NCBI GenBank assembly: GCA_030378035.1
Contig: JAUCGI010000016.1
Coordinates: 1-51,476, forward strand
Reading direction: 5' to 3'
Length of the DNA: 51,476 nucleotides
From: Desulfobacterales bacterium HSG2
GTDB taxonomy: Bacteria; Desulfobacterota; Desulfobacteria; Desulfobacterales; 4be13
A program made the position numbers and the translations under genes. Positions within the stretch are counted from its first letter, which is position 1; the number at the start of each line of letters is the position of its first letter. Shown here piece after piece: positions 44,875 to 51,476 of this stretch. Under the pieces are notes generated by a model. The model had not been told where the DNA came from and did no database searches. It saw only the letters and a list, made by a program, of their open reading frames with translations.

Positions 44875-45164
44875 TTAAAAATTTAAGATAACTGCATCGA
44901 CTGGGGCAGGAAACAATTTCCTGACACCCAGTTTGCTCATGCGCTGTTCTGCCTGCCACAGATCATACTGAGCCTGCTGATTCATCCGGCTTTCCGCTGT
45001 CGTGTCAGAAGCTGCGGAAAGACGGATGGCCATCTCCGGAGTTATGCCGATATGTCCGTTTAAAAGATCAGATGGCGTCTCAGGCTTTATCCCCGGAGCC
45101 TCAGCCGCTTCCGCGACACTCATTCCCAGAGGCTCGAAGCATAAGGATGCGGGGGATTATGCAT
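44875..45164 (-). pseudogene. higA: Frameshifted higA-like antitoxin gene
   Basis: The HigA-type pattern is clear: LLNGHIGITPEMAIRLS, then QAQYDLWQAEQR. The N-terminal MHNPPHP at 45164 is in another frame from CFEPLGMSVAEAAE, so a small deletion has removed the GEVLRE part and shifted the frame. The C-terminal end runs into the paralog leader. No higB is next to it. Confidence 0.75.
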
Positions 45165-45174
45165 AAGTTTCACC

Positions 45175-45816
45175 TCATCCGGAGCGATTTGTGTCAGAAA
45201 AGCCCATGAGTCTGCGATTTGTAACAGAAAATCTGTCGTCCAGATACTTTCCCAATGCACCGGCGAGTATGTCAATTGCCTTGTCTTTCTTGTAACAAAG
45301 CTTTTCCACCAGTTCCAATGCCCGCTCCTGAATCAGAAACTCTATCATTTCACTGCAATCGTTAAACGTCTGGCTATTAAAAGTAGGATTGCCCCTGTGT
45401 ATATCCTTCCTCACATCGGAAACAGATTCATGTTGCTTAAAGGGACTAGTATCTATGACGTGTAAAAGCATTCTGTTGAAAACCCCGTCACCGAATCTGT
45501 CTTCCGGTTTCCTGAATTCGTCCCTGAATGCGAGTGAAAAACGAAGTGATTCATTATCCAAGTCTATTGCTTTTATACCACTCTCAACACACCAATGGTT
45601 AAGATCGGGATCCCATAGTTCATCATCGCAGTAATTTTCTTGGCCATAGAAATGTATAAGCATAATCGTAGGCTTAAAAAATATCAGACCATCCCGTTCA
45701 CGACGAATCTCGATCTCTGAACTGGCCCCTCGGTCAAGATAAATTTTCCATAAGTTGAGTTTGGGATGGTAATATTTTTTTTCTGGTTTGGTGAAATATT
45801 TGTCAAAGTCAGACAT
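45175..45816 (-). CDS. Unknown protein, MSDFDKYF family, paralog 3
   Basis: 213 residues; more diverged than the other two (PEKKYYHPKLNLWKIYL). The start is either MSDFDKYF at 45816 or MTRYTMSDF at 45831. It follows the nucleosidase-like gene after 1-16 nt, so both are in one operon. Confidence 0.7.
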   Translation of the reverse strand: MSDFDKYFTKPEKKYYHPKLNLWKIYLDRGASSEIEIRRERDGLIFFKPTIMLIHFYGQENYCDDELWDPDLNHWCVESGIKAIDLDNESLRFSLAFRDEFRKPEDRFGDGVFNRMLLHVIDTSPFKQHESVSDVRKDIHRGNPTFNSQTFNDCSEMIEFLIQERALELVEKLCYKKDKAIDILAGALGKYLDDRFSVTNRRLMGFSDTNRSG

Positions 45817-45832
45817 GGTGTACCTCGTCATG

Positions 45833-46594
45833 TTAATCTGTTTTATCCTGCCCCTCGGAAAGTAATGAGTTAAGAACAAAAGAGGCAGCATTCCGACATG
45901 CAAGTGGGCGAGACTGTTTTATTATTTCATTTCGATCTTTATTGGCGAAATCTGAAATACCTTTTACAACAATCCAAATCGGATATTTGGGAGGACTTAT
46001 GGAAAGCAAGCCCATGGCTTCCATTTCTCCGCCAATTATCTTATCTCCCTGAGGTAACATTTGTAATAGCTCATCACGAAAGACGGCACTGAATATTCTT
46101 GCCGATCCGGATAATATTGTACCGAAAAATACTCTGTAATCTTTAGTGTAAGTCCGATTTGCCTTCTGAAAGAGCTTGATAAGAGAAGATTTGGCCAGAT
46201 ACCTCTCTGCTCGCGAATAATCTGTTAAATAGGTGTCACCGTCATCTATGATGTCTCTGTTATCATACGGCAACAGAGAATTGGATACCAGGACATCTCC
46301 CAGTTTCTGTTCATCGGGCCACACACCAAATGCCATGCCTAATTGAACTATGGCAGTGGCACTGGTGACAGATTGGTAATGAATCGCTTTGGAAGCAGAA
46401 CCTCCGTAACCAAGCGGACCCATCTCTGTTCTGACGGCTATCGCTTGAAAACTTCCTACTTTACCTAAGTAATAGTATGAACCTCGCCCGCTCTTCCTTT
46501 TTTCAAAAGGTATGCCTTTTTCCATGGCGACCTTTTTAAGCTCCTCCTTTTCAGTAGAAGTTGCTATAAGCAATATAAGATCAAAATCCATCAT
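45833..46594 (-). CDS. PNP/UDP-family nucleosidase-like protein
   Basis: 253 residues of the purine nucleoside phosphorylase/MTA-SAH nucleosidase superfamily: LIATSTEKEEL, VRTEMGPLGYGGS, VQLGMAFGV, and the ribose-binding GGEMEAMGL followed by VVKGISDFAN with the catalytic Asp. Its ATG overlaps the KAS III stop (ATGA). It could recycle SAH made by the PKS methyltransferase. Alternatively it could be a nucleotide-degrading effector, as in PNP-type defence systems, given its link to the unknown paralogs. The sequence does not decide. Confidence 0.82.
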   Translation of the reverse strand: MMDFDLILLIATSTEKEELKKVAMEKGIPFEKRKSGRGSYYYLGKVGSFQAIAVRTEMGPLGYGGSASKAIHYQSVTSATAIVQLGMAFGVWPDEQKLGDVLVSNSLLPYDNRDIIDDGDTYLTDYSRAERYLAKSSLIKLFQKANRTYTKDYRVFFGTILSGSARIFSAVFRDELLQMLPQGDKIIGGEMEAMGLLSISPPKYPIWIVVKGISDFANKDRNEIIKQSRPLACRNAASFVLNSLLSEGQDKTD

Positions 46595-47640
46595 TCCAAT
46601 TCCACAGCTTCATAAATTTTGGCCCCGGAAAGCTCCGCAGCTATGGCCGCGCAGGACAACCCCACCCCGAACCCGCAAAGCACAGCCTTCCCCAGCCGGT
46701 CCTCAGTTGCCAGCCGCTCATGTTCCAGAGCCAGCATCAGGGGGATGGACGCAGGCCCGGTGTTCCCGGTCTCTTCCATTGCCACAGGAACACTTTCGGC
46801 CGGCACCTTTATCATCTTCCGCAGATAATCGAGCATGAATTTGTTGGCCTGATGAAATCCGAAAAGACCCACATCCGACTTCGACCAGTCCATCTTAGCC
46901 AGGACCGCGTCAACGGCTTTGGGGACCTCCCGGATGGAAAAGTTCATAATCTCCAATCCGTGCATGAACAGGTCCTCATCGGACCGCATATTCCCATCCT
47001 CTCTGACCGATACCATTTCCGAATTTTCATCCACTGGATACCGGCACCCGCCCGCGGGAATGATGAGGTGTTCCCTGCCTGAGCCGTCAGTCATAAAGCT
47101 GAAGGCCATCTGTCCGTCCCCCTTTTCAATCAGGGTCGCGCTGCCCGCGTCCCCGAAGACCATCCGATTGGATCGGTCAAGGGGATTGACATATCGGGTG
47201 ATCACATCCCCCGCGCACACCAGAACCGCGTTACAACTGCCCGAACTCACCAGCAACGCGCCCTGGTACAGTCCGTAAACATACCCGGGACATCCGGTGC
47301 TGATGTCAAAGGCCACGGCACTTGTGGGAAGGCCCAAACGATGCTGAAGTGCCGCGCTGGTGGCCGGCAGAATATGATCCGGTGTCTGGGAAACAAAGAC
47401 AATCCCGGTGACCCTTTCCTTATCTTCATCTGCCAATATCATACCCGCGGCCTTTTCACAGAGGTCAGACGCGCATACGTCTTCCCCGGCGATCCGGACT
47501 TTTGAAATTCCGTTGGTTCGGATGATCTGATCCACTTCCTTTTTTTCATAAATGTCATACAGCTCGGTCAGATCAAAGACCTCTTCCGGCATAGCTGCCG
47601 CGATGGCACTTACAAAAACGCCATTGAGTTTTACATTCAT
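46591..47640 (-). CDS. 3-oxoacyl-ACP synthase III (KAS III, FabH-like)
   Basis: 349 residues with the complete triad: Cys117 in DISTGCPGYVYG, His263 in FGFHQANKF, Asn293 in ETGNTGPAS. It would condense an acyl-CoA with malonyl-ACP. The ACP, SDR and ligase 12 kb downstream are natural partners. Seven more codons are open upstream to 47661, but that ATG lies at the edge of a MITE. No clear ribosome site precedes either start. Confidence 0.9.
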   Translation of the reverse strand: MNVKLNGVFVSAIAAAMPEEVFDLTELYDIYEKKEVDQIIRTNGISKVRIAGEDVCASDLCEKAAGMILADEDKERVTGIVFVSQTPDHILPATSAALQHRLGLPTSAVAFDISTGCPGYVYGLYQGALLVSSGSCNAVLVCAGDVITRYVNPLDRSNRMVFGDAGSATLIEKGDGQMAFSFMTDGSGREHLIIPAGGCRYPVDENSEMVSVREDGNMRSDEDLFMHGLEIMNFSIREVPKAVDAVLAKMDWSKSDVGLFGFHQANKFMLDYLRKMIKVPAESVPVAMEETGNTGPASIPLMLALEHERLATEDRLGKAVLCGFGVGLSCAAIAAELSGAKIYEAVELE

Positions 47641-47657
47641 AATCTGATGATTGATAG

Positions 47658-47788
47658 GCATCTTTCATTTGTCAGCTTGCACTTTGCCGCGGAACAGTTT
47701 TGCAAACTGCTCCGAACGGCCTGCAAAGTGGTTCCGCAAGTCGGAAAAAGTGCAAACCACCTTTCAGCTTCTATGAATGAAGGATGCC
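47658..47788. mobile_element. MITE copy A with 9-bp target duplication, just upstream of KAS III
   Basis: Ends GCATCTTTCATT / AATGAAGGATGC with internal inverted TTGCACTTT and GCGGAAC. Flanked by the direct repeat GATTGATAG (47649-47657 and 47789-47797). It lies 9 bp from the KAS III start codon. Confidence 0.8.
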
Positions 47789-47814
47789 GATTGATAGTTG
47801 AAAAAAATCTCTGC

Positions 47815-48354
47815 TTATAACGGATTTAGGGAGGACCTTGCCCTTGCCTTAAACTTGCCCTTGCCCTTCCACTAAAACCAGCACCGCGCTCAGACTCCGG
47901 CCCGAGTGTGCTCCGTTAGTGAGTGTCCGGGGTCTGGGCATAAGTGTGACTTTGAGTGCAAGTTTAAGAGGCTCCTTAAATCCGTTATAATCTGATTATA
48001 ACGGATTGATCCCTGTGAACATCCCCGTAAACGCGAACATTCTCGATTCTGACGGTGTGAGTCCGTTTTATAACCGCGGAGGACACAGAGGAGGCACAGA
48101 GGCCTTTCCCGGTCTCCGCTGTCTGCCGGCATGCCGGAACTTTTCGGAACCGCGGAACCCGTCAGAACCGGAAACATTCGTTTGCGGCAGGTTCAGGCAT
48201 AAGGAACGGCGACCAAACAACTTGCCCATTTCATCTGCCACCTGCCAACGCAGGCGCAGCACAGTCTGTTCATCCAAATGGGAAAGTTGTTTGGACCTGA
48301 TTCCTAACTTCGGTTCAGGTTTACGGCTCCCCCAAATCCGTTATAATCAAAAAA
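47815..48354. repeat. Two adjacent elements bounded by TTATAACGGATTT
   Basis: TTATAACGGATTTAGGG at 47815, a perfect 14-bp palindrome at 47980-48008 (AATCCGTTATAATC-T-complement) and AAATCCGTTATAATC at about 48338 mark two inverted-ended segments. The first holds CTTGCC hexamers, the second GGACACAGAGG repeats. I see no gene in 47798-48478. Confidence 0.6.
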
Positions 48355-48478
48355 ATCATTATTGAACAATCGCTTATCGTAATAGGCGATTGATAATGTC
48401 CCATCTGCCCATCATGTCATTCCTGCCAAAATTGAAAGGCGGACATTTTCTGATGTCAGCGGCAACGGATTCCGGGTC

Positions 48479-48510
48479 GGAACTGAAAAAATCCCCCGTT
48501 TTTTCAGTCC
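48479..48510. terminator. Hairpin downstream of the sulfotransferase
   Basis: GGAACTGAAAAAA-tcccccg-TTTTTTCAGTCC, about 27 nt after the sulfotransferase stop. The T-run is inside the stem, so termination is possible but not proved; the flanks (GATTCCGGGTCGGAA) recur in the MITE at 42064. Confidence 0.4.
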
Positions 48511-48536
48511 GGAACGACAGGACACACCCTTGATAA

Positions 48537-49457
48537 TTAATTGTCAGGCTTTTTTTGTAAAAAGTTATACATATTTTTAAAGCCCTGAATTTTATTCATA
48601 TATTTTTTGGCTCGCTGCTCAAACTGATTTTCCTGCTCAGGGGTGAGGGTCAGTTTTCCCTGACCTGTCCGGCCCTTTCGCAGAAACGAATTCTGTTTAT
48701 ACCCCTTTTCCCAGATCAATCCTGTAATATGATCAAATTTGTCTTCCTGGGCCTTCATAAAATCAAAGCTGCATCTTTCAAGAATATCGGGAAACCGCTC
48801 TTCCGGGATATCAAGCCCGCAAAACTCGATAATCTGACGCAGGCCCCCTTCTGTATCACTGATCAGGTCTTCATATCGTAAAAACAGCACATTGGGATCG
48901 TCTTTATGGGCCCACCACCCGGCCACATGCTCGAACCATGATTCATACTTAACCTTCCCGGGCATGAAACGACGCTCAAAAAAATCGGAAAATGTTCCTT
49001 TGAAGAAAAGATGGGATACATAAAAATGATAATAGGAGACGGCCACATCTTTGCCGTTCCGGGCCACATAGATATATTTGCAGGGCCCTTTGGGCATATC
49101 CTTATAGGAGAGATGGCTTTTAAAAACGCGGGGAGAGGGAAACATGTCAAGCTCCACAGCGTTCATAACCCCCATCACAATAAGGCGTTCAAACCAGGGG
49201 GAGACCTGACATATATGGGGAAAATCCATTTTTCCGTCCGTAGTCAGTTGATAAAGGATCATCTGCGTCCAGGTGGTTCCGGATCGGGGATATGTCACAA
49301 TAAAAATATCATCGATCCTGGGAACAAAATCCAGATGCGCGATCCGGATAAAATCCGTTATCTGCGCGATACCGGTTAATATATCCGCGGCCCCCCTCAG
49401 CAATATGCTGAGTCCTTTTAATGACGATGAAGCAATTGTCTTAATCTGTGATTTCAT
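48537..49457 (-). CDS. PAPS-dependent sulfotransferase
   Basis: 306 residues of the cytosolic sulfotransferase family: 5'-phosphosulfate loop TYPRSGTTW at 55-63, 3'-phosphate motif RNGKDVAVSYYHFY, and a C-terminal RKGRTGQGK in the place of RKGxxGDWK. It transfers sulfate from PAPS to a hydroxyl or amine. In an assembly-line context it could sulfate the product or, as in CurM-type olefin formation, activate a beta-hydroxyl for elimination; no partner thioesterase is in the window. The last coding gene before the non-coding repeats. Confidence 0.92.
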   Translation of the reverse strand: MKSQIKTIASSSLKGLSILLRGAADILTGIAQITDFIRIAHLDFVPRIDDIFIVTYPRSGTTWTQMILYQLTTDGKMDFPHICQVSPWFERLIVMGVMNAVELDMFPSPRVFKSHLSYKDMPKGPCKYIYVARNGKDVAVSYYHFYVSHLFFKGTFSDFFERRFMPGKVKYESWFEHVAGWWAHKDDPNVLFLRYEDLISDTEGGLRQIIEFCGLDIPEERFPDILERCSFDFMKAQEDKFDHITGLIWEKGYKQNSFLRKGRTGQGKLTLTPEQENQFEQRAKKYMNKIQGFKNMYNFLQKKPDN

Positions 49458-49539
49458 AAAGTTTAAAGTTTACATATCCAGTGAACCGGGCTTTCAATGT
49501 CCAATCTGATTCACTTCCTTTTTTTTCATGAAAATATTG

Positions 49540-49659
49540 GGCATCCTTTATTTATGGGTTTGCACTTTTAAGTTCATACTTCCGCACCGCCCAAACGCCG
49601 GAACTACGGACTTTTTATCTGAAAGTGTAAACTGCTTTTCAGGCAGAATGAAGGATGCC
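49540..49659. mobile_element. MITE copy B with 9-bp target duplication
   Basis: Ends GGCATCCTTTATT / AATGAAGGATGCC, internal TTTGCACTTT against AAAGTGTAAAC. Flanks AAAATATTG and ACAATATTG (8 of 9 match). Same family as copy A. Confidence 0.78.
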
Positions 49660-49678
49660 ACAATATTGTTAGTTTTAT

Positions 49679-50250
49679 GTTCATATTTTAAAAACCATGG
49701 TCAAACTCACTGTTGTCATCATAAATAAGTGATTATCAATTAGTTGTCAAGCTTTTTTCAGTGATTCAGAAAAAAGTAAGCAACATAAATGAAAAAAGGG
49801 TTTTGATAAAAAAAACACCTGTCCCTCCGGTTTTTTGATTCGGTATTTTTTCGCAAATCAGTCTGTGTTTGTGTTTCCGTTCGCCTTTCTGGTTGTTCCT
49901 GTGTTTCGGAGCAGGGCACCTCATTTCCGCGTCACTCGTAAGGGTATCAGGTGACTTAGTTTTGCGTTCATAGTTGAAAAATCATTGCCAAATTCATTGT
50001 TGTTGCCGAATAAACGATTATCAATTAGTTGTTAAGCTTTTTTCAGCAATTCAGAAAAAAGTAAGCAACATAAATGATGAAAAAAGGGTTTTGATAAAAA
50101 AAACACCTGTCCCTCCGGTTTTTTTGATCCGATTCGGTATTTTTTTGAAAATCGGTCTGTGTTTGTGTTTCCGTTCGCCTTTCTGGTTGTTCCTGTGTTT
50201 CGGAGCACCTCATTTCCGCGTCACTCGTAAGGGTATCAGGTGACTTAGTT
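49679..50250. repeat. Two ~285 bp direct repeats, non-coding
   Basis: Units 49679-49962 and 49966-50250 share nearly all their sequence, including TATCAATTAGTTGT[C/T]AAGC, AACACCTGTCCCTCCGG and GTAAGGGTATCAGGTGACTT. No gene seen. Minus strand of unit 1 has TTGACA at 49745-49750 but a poor -10; unit 2 has TTAACA. Confidence 0.88.
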
Positions 50251-50263
50251 GAACTCTTAACCC

Positions 50264-51403
50264 TTAACCCCTAACCCTTAGCCCCGCCGGCAGCGATTCC
50301 CCAAAAATGGTTGTTTCCTCCTGCTTCGCCATGGGAACAACCTTTTCCAGAATTTTGATATGAGAACGCGGGAAGTCGTATTCCGAGAGCCAATCAATGA
50401 CTCGTTCCCTCAGCGACGGGTCAATATCTCTCATGCGGTCCCCGGTTTTGCGGGCCATCTGTGCAAGCGCGGTCCCCGCAGGCTTGGGATTGCTCCACTC
50501 CTGGGACAGAATCGTTTCGATCCACGGAGAGACCTCATCCGGCGGAATGACCCTGTCCGCAGGGCCGTACAGAAGATCCCTCGCGGCCATGCGTGAAAGG
50601 GACCAGAACTGCTGAGGCTTGTTTTTCTTCGGGTGTATCTCAGAAAGCAGTTGCCGCCCCCATTTGACCTTGTCCTTGACCAGAAGCAGTTCCATGTTTG
50701 CCACCGCCATCCATGTCTCCAGATGCTCCTGGGGCGGTATTTTGGACTTTGTCCCTCTTTTGGGCAGCATCACAGGCGTGAGATCCTGGATAAACTGCCG
50801 TTGCTGCCCCGACTTCAGGCCACCCGCGACTCTCCGCCACAAAATCCACCACTCGGAGCAAACCTGGGCGTTCTTCCCGTGAACCGGCCCCTGCTTGTAA
50901 ATCTTCCACAATTTCTTTATCCGCTGCTCGTCAAACCCCTCTCCGAATCCGGGTCTCATACAGAATCCTGTGAGATTCAGCCATCTGCTTTCCACTTTGT
51001 TCATCATATCCCGGGATTTTATCAGTTCCAACAATTCATCCGCCATACTTCGGATCAGTCCGAGGGGCCATCTCTCCCTGGGTCTCTCAAGAATGGCGGT
51101 AATATCTTTCACCAGAGAATCGAGATGGCTGCGGTCCGCCTGATCTGAAAAAGCCGTGCGGACCTTTGACCGGACATCCTCAACCACTGAGTTTTCAAAG
51201 ACCTCCTTATCCGAAACCACACTCGGCGAAGATGTGTCCCGCAGGTGAAACTGAAGCTGCCAACGATGGTTGCTCACACAGGAACGGCACCAGAGGGCCA
51301 GAGTCCCCATTTCCGTATAAGCGGCCTCGATCTGAACAGGTATCTTTGTTTTGACACCTTTCTTTCCGTACTGAACAACCGTGCGGTGATAGATGCGGTG
51401 ATC
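50264..51403 (-). CDS. Hsp70-family protein C-terminal part (DUF3731-like), 5' end missing
   Basis: The pattern LTGFCMRPGFGEGFDE, WWILWRRVAGGL, ARDLLYGPADRVIPP and FGESLPAGLRVRG matches the C-terminal DUF3731-type region of large Hsp70-like proteins. The frame is open from a stop at 51404 (reading TVVQYGKKGVKTKIPVQIEA first), so the ATPase part is missing here. An ATG at 51310 could start a short product. A 29-bp inverted repeat at the window edge coincides with the break, so either a rearrangement or an assembly fault is possible. Confidence 0.75.
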   Translation of the reverse strand, partial: DHRIYHRTVVQYGKKGVKTKIPVQIEAAYTEMGTLALWCRSCVSNHRWQLQFHLRDTSSPSVVSDKEVFENSVVEDVRSKVRTAFSDQADRSHLDSLVKDITAILERPRERWPLGLIRSMADELLELIKSRDMMNKVESRWLNLTGFCMRPGFGEGFDEQRIKKLWKIYKQGPVHGKNAQVCSEWWILWRRVAGGLKSGQQRQFIQDLTPVMLPKRGTKSKIPPQEHLETWMAVANMELLLVKDKVKWGRQLLSEIHPKKNKPQQFWSLSRMAARDLLYGPADRVIPPDEVSPWIETILSQEWSNPKPAGTALAQMARKTGDRMRDIDPSLRERVIDWLSEYDFPRSHIKILEKVVPMAKQEETTIFGESLPAGLRVRG

Positions 51404-51476
51404 TTATCGAAATCGATAATTCCATGACCGCTCTTCCGCCGATCCGGACGGTTCTTCAGTACGGAAAGAAAGGTGT
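51355..51476. repeat. 29-bp inverted repeat at the right edge
   Basis: ACACCTTTCTTTCCGTACTG at 51355 is repeated in reverse complement ending exactly at the last base (51448-51476, one or two mismatches). Confidence 0.8.

Overview
The window is a 51 kb stretch in which every gene I can support reads on the minus strand. It is the interior of a hybrid polyketide/non-ribosomal peptide biosynthetic locus in which most of the gaps between biosynthetic genes are filled with ATPase, toxin-antitoxin-like, nuclease-like and unknown small genes. There is no rRNA, tRNA or other clear taxonomic marker. The LVIVD-repeat surface protein with its C-terminal calcium-site-like repeats, the AAA/PD-(D/E)XK family, the abundant short tandem repeats and the scattered palindromic elements remind me of multicellular or filamentous sulfate reducers (Desulfobacterota, Desulfonema-like). 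That is an impression, not a result.

Layout, in the direction of transcription (right to left): a 5'-broken Hsp70-family gene (50.3-51.4 kb); two ~285 bp non-coding direct repeats; a PAPS sulfotransferase (48.5-49.5); a KAS III ketosynthase overlapping a nucleosidase-like gene (45.8-47.6); three tandem paralogs of unknown function with a broken higA antitoxin between them; a STAS-like protein and a CxxC-less thioredoxin-fold protein; an exported LVIVD-repeat protein (39.5-42.0); four ABC-type AAA ATPases (34.2-39.5); a discrete ACP, SDR and acyl ligase (31.5-34.2); an AAA/PD-(D/E)XK protein with a duplicated tail (29.5-31.5); an NRPS, C-PCP-C-A-PCP-E (22.5-29.0), behind two copies of a tac-like promoter; a small-gene cassette, a receiver-PIN pair and another AAA ATPase (17.5-22.4); a PKS with an SxtA-like methyltransferase-GNAT-ACP loading region followed by KS-AT-DH-KR-ACP (8.6-16.9); a HEPN-like, ParA/P-loop, AAA and small-antitoxin-like operon (3.5-8.5); and the start of a second PKS, KS-DH-KR without an AT (1-3.3).

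Working model (inference): the loading region makes a small methylated starter, the AT-bearing module adds malonyl units, the AT-less PKS continues, and the NRPS adds a D-configured, probably aromatic residue. The discrete KAS III, ACP, SDR and ligase could supply an acyl chain, and the sulfotransferase could tailor it. The order of action cannot be deduced from gene order alone, and no thioesterase is in the window.

Two things stand out. First, heptanucleotide (and some hexa- and dodecanucleotide) tandem repeats sit inside the megasynthase reading frames, mostly at domain borders, and the same repeat words occur in non-coding DNA; a one-unit slip would shift the frame. Second, partial copies of genes and their leaders, MITE-like elements and orphan AAA ATPases are shuffled into the gaps of the locus, including a HEPN/ParA-P-loop/AAA operon that looks like a conflict system.
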